Shown piece by piece: positions 20,438 through 30,264 of a stretch of 64,000 bases of DNA; within the stretch, counting starts at the first letter, position 1, and each line of letters starts with the position of its first letter. Below the pieces are notes generated by a model. The model searched no databases, was not told the origin of the DNA, and was given only the letters and a program-made list of their open reading frames with translations. Source of the stretch: Opitutales bacterium (GTDB lineage Bacteria > Verrucomicrobiota > Verrucomicrobiia > Opitutales > T3Sed10-336); NCBI GenBank assembly GCA_007130045.1, contig SLTG01000102.1, positions 1 through 64,000 of the forward strand, read 5' to 3'. Position numbers and translations under genes: made by a program.

Positions 20438-20624
20438 TGTTTAGGCATTCCCCTCGCCACTTGGTAAGCGTGAAACTACGCCTACACCGTCCAAACGTCT
20501 GTGCGCCGCTTGCCAAAGTATTCGCGGTTTTTGCCTGCTTCCGCCGTTCGCTGCCGGAATTCAAGGTGACGATCGACCTGACACGCTCGCGCTTTACGAT
20601 TCACAGAAACGGTCGGGAGTATTC

Positions 20625-20755
20625 TATACTCCCCGTCATCAAGTTTTCGGAAAACACACCCCACCGTGCTTGCGCATGGTCCCTCCCTCTCAAGAGGGGA
20701 ATGATCGAGTATTTGAAGGGGAGTAGAATCCGAAAACCTGATGACGGGAAGTATA
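20625..20755. mobile_element. 131-bp MITE-like element, copy B
   Basis: Same terminal inverted repeats and length as 8919-9049; three mismatches by eye. Confidence 0.85.
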
Positions 20756-20837
20756 TATTGACGGAAACGTGCCATGACCGGACACAGTCCCGGCTTGCGT
20801 TTTCGTGGCATTCCTGCTCGAAATATCAGGGTGTCCC

Positions 20838-21803
20838 ATGCCTGAAGTCCGGCATTACAATCCTCCCTTCTGGCTGCGGAACGGCCACGTGCAGACGCTG
20901 TGGCCGGCCCTCTTCCGGCGGATCGATGATGTCGATCCCGTTCGCGAGCGGCTCGCCACGGAGGATGACGATTTTCTGGACCTGGATTGGTATAGGGGCG
21001 GCAACGACCGTTTGCTGGTGATCTCACACGGTCTGGAAGGCAGCTCACGGCGTCCCTACGTCATGGGGCTGGCGCGTGCGGCGCTGCGTGCCGGATGGGA
21101 CGCACTGGCCTGGAATTTCAGGTCGTGCAGCGGTGAAATGAACCTCCAACCGCGCTTCTACCACAGCGGCGCCACCGTTGACCTGGATGCGGTCGCCCGG
21201 CGGGCGCTGGCGGACGCCGCGGCGTATCGCACCCTCGCGCTCGCCGGTTTCAGCATGGGGGGCAATCTGACGCTCGTGTATATGGGGCAACAGGGGAACC
21301 GCCTCGATTCCCGCATCGCCGGCGGGGTGACGTTTTCCGTGCCCTGCGATCTCGCAGCCAGCGCCGCCTGCCTGGCCCGTCCCTGGAACCGACTCTATAT
21401 GAGCAAATTCATGCGGGAGTTGCGCCGGAAAATGCGGGCCAAGCACCGGCGATTTCCCGAGATAATTTCTTTGGTCGGTCTGAACGAAATACGCACTTTT
21501 CGCGAGTTCGACGACCGCTACACCGCTCCGTTACACGGTTTCGAGAATGCGGAGGACTACTGGAGCCGCTGCTCGAGCGGACGTTTCCTATCGAACATCA
21601 AAGCGCCCGTGCTGATTCTGAATGCGCTGGACGATCCTTTCCTGGCCGATGGCTGCTATCCTTACGACCAAGTCCGCCGTCTGCCGCACATCACCCTGGA
21701 AACGCCCCGCCGGGGCGGTCACGTGGGTTTCGTCAGTACACGGCGGGACGGTCTTTACTGGTCGGAACAGCGCGCCCTGCAGTTCCTCGCCGAACGAATC
21801 TGA
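20838..21803 (+). CDS. Alpha/beta hydrolase, YheT family
   Basis: YNPPFWLRNGHVQTLWPAL, HGLEGSSRRPYVMGLA, GFSMGGNLTLVYMG. Confidence 0.9.
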   Translation: MPEVRHYNPPFWLRNGHVQTLWPALFRRIDDVDPVRERLATEDDDFLDLDWYRGGNDRLLVISHGLEGSSRRPYVMGLARAALRAGWDALAWNFRSCSGEMNLQPRFYHSGATVDLDAVARRALADAAAYRTLALAGFSMGGNLTLVYMGQQGNRLDSRIAGGVTFSVPCDLAASAACLARPWNRLYMSKFMRELRRKMRAKHRRFPEIISLVGLNEIRTFREFDDRYTAPLHGFENAEDYWSRCSSGRFLSNIKAPVLILNALDDPFLADGCYPYDQVRRLPHITLETPRRGGHVGFVSTRRDGLYWSEQRALQFLAERI

Positions 21804-22048
21804 TCTCCGCTTCTCCCTTAAGAGTGAATGGAGTTCTTTTGTCCGGCCCCATGCCCCTGATCGCGCTGGCCGGCATCCGGACTCCCCAGCCGGTGATAAT
21901 GGCCCGGCGGCGCGACGTCGAACATCCGTATTCAGAGGAGCGAAAAAGGCGTTGGGATAATTGACAAATGATTGCCGCCTGCGTTCGGTGGTGCATTCGA
22001 ACGCTAGTGACTATTCACAGCCTATCTTCGAATAGGAACTCAAGATTG

Positions 22049-23170
22049 ATGCTTCACGAAATAAATCGTACGAAATACGCACTCCGGATCTTTTCCGCCG
22101 CTCTGGCGCCGCTTGTCGTTCCTGCGGTCATCAGCGCGGGTTTCGCGCGGGAAAGCGACGGCGAGGCATTAAACCGATTTCAAAGTCAGTTCGAGGAAAC
22201 CGTTGAAAACGAGGAACGCCCCGATGATGACACTCCGCCGGGAATGGCCTGGATCCCCGGCGGGGAATTTTCGATGGGAGTCGCCGACCCCCGCAAACTT
22301 CCGTCGGGCGGACGCGAAGCCATGGTGGATGCGCGCCCGATCCACAGGGTTTACGTGGACGGATTCTGGATGGACAAGACCCCGGTAACCAATGCGCAGT
22401 TCGCCCGGTTTGTGGAAGAAACCGGATACCGGACCGTGGCGGAACGCCCGCTGGATCCGGCCGATTTTCCCGGCGTGGCGGAGGAGAACCTGGTTCCCGG
22501 CGCTATGGTGTTCACGTACCCCTCACGAGTTGACAACCCGTACAATTTCACGCAGTGGTGGCGTTGGGCACCGGGCGCCTACTGGGACGCCCCCCACGGC
22601 CCCGGCTCTTCAGTCGAGGACAAGCCGGATCACCCCGTCGTGCATATCGCGTGGGAGGACGCGCGCGCTTATGCCAAATGGGCGGGAAAAAGATTGCCCA
22701 CGGAAGCCGAATGGGAGTTCGCGGCCCGCGGCGGCCTGACCGGGAAACCCTATCCCTGGGGCCGGGAATTGCAGCCGGACTCCGAATGGGCCGCCAATAT
22801 CTGGCAGGGTCGGTTTCCCGTCGAAAATACGGCTGACGACGGTTTCGAAGGCCTGGCGCCCGTGGCTCAATTCCCCTCCAACGGTTACGGTCTCTACGAC
22901 ATGGGGGGCAATGTCTGGGAATGGACCGCCGACTGGTATCGCCCCGACACCTATGCCCGCCGGGCGGTTCCCGAAGGCGTAGTGCACAACCCGACCGGCC
23001 CCGACAGCGGTTTCGATCCGCAGGAACCGCAGATTCCCAAACGCGTTACCCGCGGGGGTTCCTTTCTGTGCACCGACCAGTACTGCACCCGCTACATGGT
23101 CGGCACCCGCGGCCGCGGCGAGCCGGACTCGGGCGCCATCCATACCGGATTCCGGCTGGTCCGGGATTGA
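22049..23170 (+). CDS. SUMF1/EgtB/PvdO-family (formylglycine-generating-like) protein
   Basis: GMAWIPGGEFSMG, MDKTPVTNAQFARF, RLPTEAEWEFAARGG, GGNVWEWTADW, RGGSFLCTDQYCTRYM, TGFRLVRD. Confidence 0.92.
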   Translation: MLHEINRTKYALRIFSAALAPLVVPAVISAGFARESDGEALNRFQSQFEETVENEERPDDDTPPGMAWIPGGEFSMGVADPRKLPSGGREAMVDARPIHRVYVDGFWMDKTPVTNAQFARFVEETGYRTVAERPLDPADFPGVAEENLVPGAMVFTYPSRVDNPYNFTQWWRWAPGAYWDAPHGPGSSVEDKPDHPVVHIAWEDARAYAKWAGKRLPTEAEWEFAARGGLTGKPYPWGRELQPDSEWAANIWQGRFPVENTADDGFEGLAPVAQFPSNGYGLYDMGGNVWEWTADWYRPDTYARRAVPEGVVHNPTGPDSGFDPQEPQIPKRVTRGGSFLCTDQYCTRYMVGTRGRGEPDSGAIHTGFRLVRD

Positions 23171-23324
23171 ATCACCGAGCAGTCCGCCGGGCTTGGCCTT
23201 TCCAAAGTCGTCGCTACGTTCCGACATAGCGGGAATTCGAATTGCACCCGGCTTCCCGAATCGAAGAGAATCGGGATTTCGGACGCAATGGTCCCCCTGA
23301 GGACCGATCGATTTCCATGGCGCC

Positions 23325-25388
23325 ATGATTGGGTTTAACGACGACTTCGAGGCCGCACCGGCGGTTTCCCGGCTTCTTCCGCGGATTGAGAACACTTTCC
23401 GCGCGAAGGGCTGGCTGCACGAGCGCCTGGAGCTGGAGTACCGGCGCGAGCAGGAAGCGATGGCGAACGCCGTTGCCGCGGCATTCGACGGCGACACATC
23501 CCTCCTGTTCGAGGCCGGAACCGGGGTCGGGAAAAGCCTTGCCTACCTCGTTCCGGCCATCCTGCACGCCCTCGAAAAGGAGCGCCCGTGTATCATATCC
23601 ACAAATACGATATCCCTCCAGGAACAGATCCAGAACAAAGACCTCGAACTGTGCCGGACCCTCTTCGGGAGAACACCCGAACTCGAAGACTGCCGCGAAT
23701 TCCGCACCGCCCTGCTCCTCGGCAAGTCCAACTACCTTTGCACGAATCGCCTGGCACGTGCGATCGAAACGAAGGGCGATCTTTTCGGAGATCCCGAACA
23801 GGAGGAGCTTCACCGGCTGGCGGAATGGTCCCAACAGACCGAAACCGGACTCGTGCAGGAGCTCATCCCGGCGCCGAATTACGAGGTCTGGGAAAACGTG
23901 AACGCCGACTCATCCACCTGCAACCGCAAGAATTGCAGCCCGGAAACCTGTCCCTACCAGCGCGCCCGCGCCCGGCTGAGAAAGGCGAACCTGATCATCG
24001 TCAACCACAGCCTCCTGTTTGCGCTCATCAATGCGACGGGCAGTCCGGACAAAGGCAAAGGGGTTCTTTTCCCCAATGATTTCGTCGTCATCGACGAAGC
24101 TCACACGGTTCCGGCCATCGCGACGGAACACTTCGGGCTCAGTCTCGGTTCGGTAGGGCTGAAAAGGCTTCTGGGATCACTTTACAACCCGAAAAAGAAA
24201 CGAGGCCTGCTTGTCCGCTACGGCAACTCGGCCCATCGGCAGGCCGTCGTGGACGCGGCGGAAGCGGCCGACCAGTTTTTCGATTTCATCCGCGCCCGCA
24301 TCCTGAACCAGCGCGCCATCGTTCGCCTGCGCGAGGAGGGTTGGGCGGAACCGACGCTCGGGCCGCCCTTGCGCTCGCTTATACAACACCTGAACTCAAT
24401 TCTCGACCGCCTGGAGGAGGGCACCGCCCAGGATGAACTCCGGGACCAGAAACGGCGCCTGGAATCGTACTCCACCGGGATCAACCAGTGTCTGAGCCTC
24501 GCGGAGGAGAACCACGTTCACTGGGTCGAGCGCACGGGAAAACAAGGGCAGAACGTCACACTCAGAAACGCGCCGATCGACGTCGCCCCTTACCTTCGCG
24601 AATTCCTGTTTCAACGCGAGACGTCCGTCGTTCTGACGAGCGCCACACTGGCGCCGGCCGGAAACATGGCGGCATTCCAGGCACAGGTCGGGGCGGATGG
24701 CGTGACGGCGGAATTGGTTTCCTCGCCCTTCGATTTCGAAAACAACATGCGGATTTATCAGGCAGCGGATATTCCGCTTCCCAGCGCGGACGAAGGGCGG
24801 CTGTCGCTGGAAAATCTCGCTGATTACATCGTTTTCTGCGCGAGCCGGAATGAAGGCGGCAGCGTGGTTCTGTTCACCAGTTACCAGGACATGCGAAAAG
24901 TCGCGCTCGACGTCGAGGAAACCTTCCAGAAACTCCGGCGACCGTTCTTCATGCAAGGGCGCGACTTTTCCCGCACGGAGCTGACCCGCCGATTCGCCCG
25001 GGCGGGCAACGCGGTTCTTTTTGGAACCGACAGTTTCTGGACGGGCGTGGACGTTCCCGGTCCCGCGCTCTCCCAGGTGATAATCGCGCGCCTTCCCTTC
25101 GAAAACCCGACCCATCCGATCCCCGAGGCGAAGTGCGAATGGATTCGCAACCGGGGAGGCAATCCGTTCGGCGAGTTCACGCTGCCCAAGGCATTGATCA
25201 AGTTCCGTCAGGGAGTCGGAAGGCTGATACGCAAGAAGACGGACCGGGGTGTCGTCACGATTCTCGATTCCCGCGTTTTGCACAAACCCTACGGGAAGCT
25301 GTTTCTCGCCTCGCTGCCGCACGCGAACTACCGGAAGCTCACCCGGTCGAATCGGGAGGACCTTTTCAAACCGTTCCCGAATCCATGA
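23325..25388 (+). CDS. dinG: ATP-dependent DNA helicase, DinG/XPD-like
   Basis: FEAGTGVGKSLAYLVP Walker A, VIDEAH, Fe-S-type cysteines (CNRKNCSPETCPY), RQGVGRLIR motif VI. Confidence 0.85.
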   Translation: MIGFNDDFEAAPAVSRLLPRIENTFRAKGWLHERLELEYRREQEAMANAVAAAFDGDTSLLFEAGTGVGKSLAYLVPAILHALEKERPCIISTNTISLQEQIQNKDLELCRTLFGRTPELEDCREFRTALLLGKSNYLCTNRLARAIETKGDLFGDPEQEELHRLAEWSQQTETGLVQELIPAPNYEVWENVNADSSTCNRKNCSPETCPYQRARARLRKANLIIVNHSLLFALINATGSPDKGKGVLFPNDFVVIDEAHTVPAIATEHFGLSLGSVGLKRLLGSLYNPKKKRGLLVRYGNSAHRQAVVDAAEAADQFFDFIRARILNQRAIVRLREEGWAEPTLGPPLRSLIQHLNSILDRLEEGTAQDELRDQKRRLESYSTGINQCLSLAEENHVHWVERTGKQGQNVTLRNAPIDVAPYLREFLFQRETSVVLTSATLAPAGNMAAFQAQVGADGVTAELVSSPFDFENNMRIYQAADIPLPSADEGRLSLENLADYIVFCASRNEGGSVVLFTSYQDMRKVALDVEETFQKLRRPFFMQGRDFSRTELTRRFARAGNAVLFGTDSFWTGVDVPGPALSQVIIARLPFENPTHPIPEAKCEWIRNRGGNPFGEFTLPKALIKFRQGVGRLIRKKTDRGVVTILDSRVLHKPYGKLFLASLPHANYRKLTRSNREDLFKPFPNP

Positions 25389-25612
25389 ACACCGACGACA
25401 TTCCCCTCCCGCACGGACAGCGGGCGCGATTCATCACGAAAATTCCGGATCGAACCGGGGGTTCGGTCTCCTCGACGCCGAAAACGACGCCGCCGCTCGC
25501 CGAAGCCGAGTTCACGATCGCTTTGAGGGCTTCCGGGATTGTGCCCGTTTCCGGCTGCCCGGCATCGAGGAAGAAGGATTCGGAAGAATTTTGAGGGCTC
25601 CGAATAAACTCC

Positions 25613-27013
25613 ATGGCTGAAGCGGTTTATGATGCCTGGCTGAAGACGGTCGCACGAGACCCTCGAAAAAAGCTCCTCGTGGACTCGGCGAATGACAAGG
25701 AGTGGTCGGCGCGAGCGATTCATGAGGCGGTTGAGTCGCTCGATCGTGATCTTCCCGGAGCCGGTTCCTGGGAGCGACGCATCGTTCTGCTTCATCTTTC
25801 GAACTCCGTTGATTGGCTTACCGCCTTCCTGCTCGGACAGAAACGAAACGCGATCGTCGTTCCGGTCGATCCCGACGTCGCGCCGGGCACCCTCCAGTCG
25901 CTTCGTGAACGATTCCCGGTCATCGCAACCCGCACGCCTTCGGGTTTCGAACATGCGCCGGCATCCGAACCCCAAAAGGGACTGAAAAACCGTCCATTCC
26001 GGTTTTCCGCGTGCCTGATCAAGCTGACCTCCGGCGCCACCGGCTCGCCAAGAGCGCTCTTTTTCACGGATGGCGAAATGCTCGCCGACGCGCGCCAGGT
26101 CGCGCGGACCATGGGTTTGCGCGGTGACGACCGAAATCACGCGATCATTCCGTTCGGGCACTCGTACGGTCTGGGTAACCTGGTATTTCCCTTGATCGTC
26201 GACGGCGTGCCGTCGGTGCTGGGCCGGGACATTTTCCCGGCAGGCATCGCCGCTGATTTCGAACGCCGCCAGCCAACGTTTTTCCCCGCAACGCCCGCAA
26301 TCCTGCGGGCGCTCGCCGAAAGCGATGTGCCGTCCGTCTCATTCCGTTCTCTCCGGCGCGTGATCTCGGCGGGCAGCTTCCTCCCGTCCGAGACCGCACG
26401 AGCGTTCAAGGAAAGGTTCCAGCGCGCTCCGCACAACTTCTACGGGTCTTCGGAAACCGGCGGTATCGCCTATGATCGCACCGGAGAAGCCACCCTCAGC
26501 GGCCGAAGCGTCGGCGCGCCACTCGAAGGCGTTCGGGTGATCGCCGGTCCGTCCGGGCGTCTCAAGGCGATCTCTCCCGCCGTTCACACCCGGTACAACC
26601 GCAATCGCACCGACGGTCTCGGCGTCCACACGCTCGCGGACTTCGGCGATATTCTTGAAAACGGCGAGATCCGGCTGACCGGTCGCAAACGCACGATTCT
26701 CAAGATCGGCGGGCGGCGCCTCGATCCGCGCGAGTTGGAGAGCTACTTGCTTTCGCACTCCGATGTCGCTCACGCATTCGTCGATCTTTATTCGGAAGCG
26801 GACGGGAATCCCAGGATCGCCCTGGTTTACGAGGGCCCCGCTTCACCTGAAAGCCTCCGGTCCCGGCTGCGGGAAACGTTTCCCTCCTGGAAGATTCCCA
26901 GAACAATCATACCTCACAAGTTTCCGGTCACCCGCCGCGGAAAAATCCGCCTCGAGGACCTGCGAAGGCTCGTTCAACAATCCGTTCCGGGCGCGGAAAC
27001 CCCGGGAGGATAA
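25613..27013 (+). CDS. AMP-dependent synthetase/ligase
   Basis: LTSGATGSPRA, FYGSSETGGIAYD, GRKRTILKIGGRRLDPRELE. Confidence 0.85.
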   Translation: MAEAVYDAWLKTVARDPRKKLLVDSANDKEWSARAIHEAVESLDRDLPGAGSWERRIVLLHLSNSVDWLTAFLLGQKRNAIVVPVDPDVAPGTLQSLRERFPVIATRTPSGFEHAPASEPQKGLKNRPFRFSACLIKLTSGATGSPRALFFTDGEMLADARQVARTMGLRGDDRNHAIIPFGHSYGLGNLVFPLIVDGVPSVLGRDIFPAGIAADFERRQPTFFPATPAILRALAESDVPSVSFRSLRRVISAGSFLPSETARAFKERFQRAPHNFYGSSETGGIAYDRTGEATLSGRSVGAPLEGVRVIAGPSGRLKAISPAVHTRYNRNRTDGLGVHTLADFGDILENGEIRLTGRKRTILKIGGRRLDPRELESYLLSHSDVAHAFVDLYSEADGNPRIALVYEGPASPESLRSRLRETFPSWKIPRTIIPHKFPVTRRGKIRLEDLRRLVQQSVPGAETPGG

Positions 27014-27918
27014 GCGGAAAGCTCAATTTCGATTTCCAGCTCGTTGCGGCAGATGTCGGCCTCGACCCAAACCACAGAGTTCCCCGTACCCGCCAGAATC
27101 CCTCCTGTCAGCTCACGCGCGCGCTCGAGATTCCGGCGGTTCCTCAGATAAACCCGGAAGTGCCGCGACTCGCCGGCTGCAGGACGCCGCAGGTCCTTTC
27201 CGGCACGTTTCATGATCAGATCGAGATTCCCGAGCGTGGTGCGCACCTGGCCGTCGAAGTCGCCGGCGCACACGGTTTCGCTGCCCTTGATGCTCGCCGT
27301 GCCGGAGACCCATACCAACGGCCCGGCGGAGGACTGCACGACGCTGGCACGGGCGAAGCTCGGGCTTCTCGGACCGAAGCGTCGCGGGTAACGCCAAGCG
27401 GGCACCTGTTCCGGATTTTCCAGATGATCGACCGGCGATCGCCCCCCGACAAAGCAGATCATAAGTGATTCGCCGCCGTGCCCCACGGCGCTGGCCGACG
27501 GCAGACGGTCCTCGAACCCGGCCCCGCAGAATTTCTCGAATCCCTGCGCCCTTCCCTGGCAGAACAACCGGTAGTTATCCTCGCCTTCGGAGGAACGCGC
27601 GTTGATCGCCGGCACCCAGTTCCAGATGTGGTAAAGATGGATGCCGTCCGCCACCTCGAGCATCGCGCAGTAGAGATCCTGCGTCGCCTTCGTCATCCCC
27701 TTCGTAACGGAAACCTCGGCCCAGCCCAACATCAAATCGGAGCCGCGACAGAGTTGGAAGACACCGGCCGATTCGCGGACTCCTTCAAAGAAATTCAGGC
27801 GCTCCGCGCCCTTTCCGCCGAGCCAGGGCTGCCGAGGTCGGAGCGCCACAACGCCCGCCGCGTCCAATGGGCTACCCTCGGGAACGTAACAAATCCTATC
27901 TTTGGCCACGGTATTCAT
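26974..27918 (-). CDS. Chorismatase-like protein (FkbO/Hyg5/XanB2-type) with RidA-like C-terminal fold
   Basis: HIWNWVPAINARSSEGEDNYRLFCQGRAQGFEKF, SGTASIKGSETVCAGDFDGQVRTTLGNL, FRVYLRNRRNLERARE. Confidence 0.65.
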   Translation of the reverse strand: MNTVAKDRICYVPEGSPLDAAGVVALRPRQPWLGGKGAERLNFFEGVRESAGVFQLCRGSDLMLGWAEVSVTKGMTKATQDLYCAMLEVADGIHLYHIWNWVPAINARSSEGEDNYRLFCQGRAQGFEKFCGAGFEDRLPSASAVGHGGESLMICFVGGRSPVDHLENPEQVPAWRYPRRFGPRSPSFARASVVQSSAGPLVWVSGTASIKGSETVCAGDFDGQVRTTLGNLDLIMKRAGKDLRRPAAGESRHFRVYLRNRRNLERARELTGGILAGTGNSVVWVEADICRNELEIEIELSAYPPGVSAPGTDC

Positions 27919-28117
27919 TATAAGACCATCCGGACTGTCTCTGAAACGAAAAACGCCCCGCACAGGATTCATTATTTCCGGTGGGCGACACTACGCTGAT
28001 TCTCGAAGATGCATTTGTAAAAAAATTGTGAAAACATAACAATCCATAATTTTGATTTGAATTTCTCCGGAGGCCATGGTTAGCTGACGATAATCCGAAT
28101 TTTTTATTAGACACTTT

Positions 28118-28197
28118 CCTCCGCATAGCGGAGGTTTGGGGTAACTAAGAAAGCAAAGGGCGGGCCGTTTAGGGGTAGGCGGCCCGCCCACTTTTTT
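28118..28197 (+). promoter_or_regulatory. Structured leader/attenuator-like element, copy 2
   Basis: CCTCCGC-ata-GCGGAGG hairpin, TTTGGGGTAACTAAGAAAGCA linker, GGGCGGGCCG...aggggt...CGGCCCGCCC hairpin plus T6. Confidence 0.7.
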
Positions 28198-28331
28198 GGA
28201 GGTTTCTTCCCTGCTGAAACATTTGCCTGCGGGAGGCTTTGCCGACACGACGAATCAGGCGCACGTCCGGTTTCAGAAATATACAATTTTTGGTATTGCA
28301 TAGACAAAGCGCGCTTACATAAGTTGCTGCC

Positions 28332-30212
28332 ATGGACAAAAGTAACGCTTGGAAAGTGTTTAACCCGCCGGTTGAAGCGGAAAGAATCCTAAAAAACGCA
28401 CCCTCCGTTACGGTATTCAATACCATAGAGGAACTCATCGACGCCGCCTGCGGCGGGGCCGGATCGGATTCAATGGAAGTGGCATACGACGTTCCCGGCA
28501 AGGGACGGATCGTCGAAGCGACCTCGGTGCGGGTGCGAAACGGCGTCGCCGCGAATTATCCGGACCCTTACATGCGCCGGCGCGACCCCGACTGCATGCT
28601 GATCGCCGACGACAATCCTACCAACAAACCCACCTACAAATCGCGCTTTGGCGTTGAATTCGATCCGATGCGCGACGAAACCTTCGAATGGCTTGAGCAA
28701 CAACCGCTTGCCGTTTTCGGATTCTTCTCCGGCCAGACCTATATGGGGATGGACTCCCTCGTCATCGCGCCCGCCAATGCCGGATTCTTCGCCCTCGGGC
28801 TCGCTCTCCTGCAAGGTATTCAGCCCGTCTCGGAGATTCCGAAGGGGTTCAAACCGAAATCAATCATCTATGTCGCTCCGCCGTTCCGCCACACGCATTT
28901 CGAAGGCAAACAGGTGGTCGTCCACAACCGGCGCAGCAAGATACACGAGCTTTTTTCCTACAATCTCTATCCCGGTCCAAGCGCCAAGAAAGGAATCTAC
29001 GGCGTCCTGATCGGACTGGGCGAAAAGGAAGGCTGGGTGACCGCCCATTGTTCGACCGTCCGCGCGATCACTCCGTACGACAACGAGATCACCATCATGC
29101 ACGAAGGGGCCAGCGGTGGCGGCAAAAGCGAGATGCTCGAACAGGCGCACCGCGAGCCCGACGGACGGTTTATCCTTGGTGACAACCTCGTCACCGGAGA
29201 ACGCCGATACATCGAATTTCCCCGCTCCTGCACCCTCTACCCGGTCACCGACGACATGGCACTCTGCCATCCTTCAATCCAGGGCGACAGCGGGAAAATG
29301 TACGTGACGGACGCCGAGGACGCCTGGTTCGTGCGGGTCAACCATATCGACGAGTACGGAACGGACCTCAACCTCGAGCGACTGACCGCTCATCCCTCGA
29401 AGCCGCTACTCTTCCTGAATATCGACGCCGTCCCGAACAGCCGGGCTCTTATCTGGGAACACATCGAGGACGAACCGGGAACCCCGTGCCCGAATCCCCG
29501 GGTGATCATTCCGCGGGAAATCGTTCCGGATGTCGTTACCGGGAGCGTCGGCGTGGACCTTCGCAGCATCGGCGTACGGACGCCGCCCTGCACGAAGGAA
29601 AAACCGACTTACGGAATTATCGGGGTTTTCCACGTCCTGCCGGCCTCCCTCGCATGGTTATGGCGTCTGGTTGCGCCGCGAGGGCACGCCAATCCGAGCA
29701 TTGTGGACACCGAAGGGATGAGCAGCGAAGGCGTGGGGTCCTATTGGCCGTTCGCCACCGGACGCAAAGTGGACCAGGCGAACCTGCTCCTCAAGCAGTT
29801 TGCCACGTACCACAATACACAATACATCCTGGTGCCAAACCAGAATATCGGCGCCTGGAAAGTCGGGTTCATGCCGCAGTGGATCGCGCGCGAGTACCTT
29901 ACCCGGCGCGGAGGGCGCCCCTTCAAGCCCGAACAGGTCCGCCCCGCCCGCTGCCCGCTCCTCGGCTATTCCATTTACCAACTCGAGGTGGAAGGCCATG
30001 CAGTACCGAGATGGTTTCTGCAGGTCAATACCCAGCCCGAGGTCGGCGATGAAGCCTACGACGCCGGAGCGTCCATCCTGAACGACTTCTTCCGTAAGTG
30101 CCTGTCCGAATTCGTCGACGAGCCGGACTTGGACCCTCTCGGAAAAAAGATCGTCCAGTGCTGTCTCGACGGCGGAAACGTAGCCGATTACGAAGCCCTC
30201 ATCGAGCGATAG
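28332..30212 (+). CDS. PEP carboxykinase-like P-loop protein, DUF4914-type
   Basis: HEGASGGGKSEMLEQAHR kinase-type P-loop; about 626 aa with layout remembered from DUF4914/PEPCK-like proteins. Confidence 0.6.
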   Translation: MDKSNAWKVFNPPVEAERILKNAPSVTVFNTIEELIDAACGGAGSDSMEVAYDVPGKGRIVEATSVRVRNGVAANYPDPYMRRRDPDCMLIADDNPTNKPTYKSRFGVEFDPMRDETFEWLEQQPLAVFGFFSGQTYMGMDSLVIAPANAGFFALGLALLQGIQPVSEIPKGFKPKSIIYVAPPFRHTHFEGKQVVVHNRRSKIHELFSYNLYPGPSAKKGIYGVLIGLGEKEGWVTAHCSTVRAITPYDNEITIMHEGASGGGKSEMLEQAHREPDGRFILGDNLVTGERRYIEFPRSCTLYPVTDDMALCHPSIQGDSGKMYVTDAEDAWFVRVNHIDEYGTDLNLERLTAHPSKPLLFLNIDAVPNSRALIWEHIEDEPGTPCPNPRVIIPREIVPDVVTGSVGVDLRSIGVRTPPCTKEKPTYGIIGVFHVLPASLAWLWRLVAPRGHANPSIVDTEGMSSEGVGSYWPFATGRKVDQANLLLKQFATYHNTQYILVPNQNIGAWKVGFMPQWIAREYLTRRGGRPFKPEQVRPARCPLLGYSIYQLEVEGHAVPRWFLQVNTQPEVGDEAYDAGASILNDFFRKCLSEFVDEPDLDPLGKKIVQCCLDGGNVADYEALIER

Positions 30213-30264
30213 AACCCTCGCGGAAATGCCGGGGGGGAGACCGATTGTGGTTTTTCCTCCCGGT

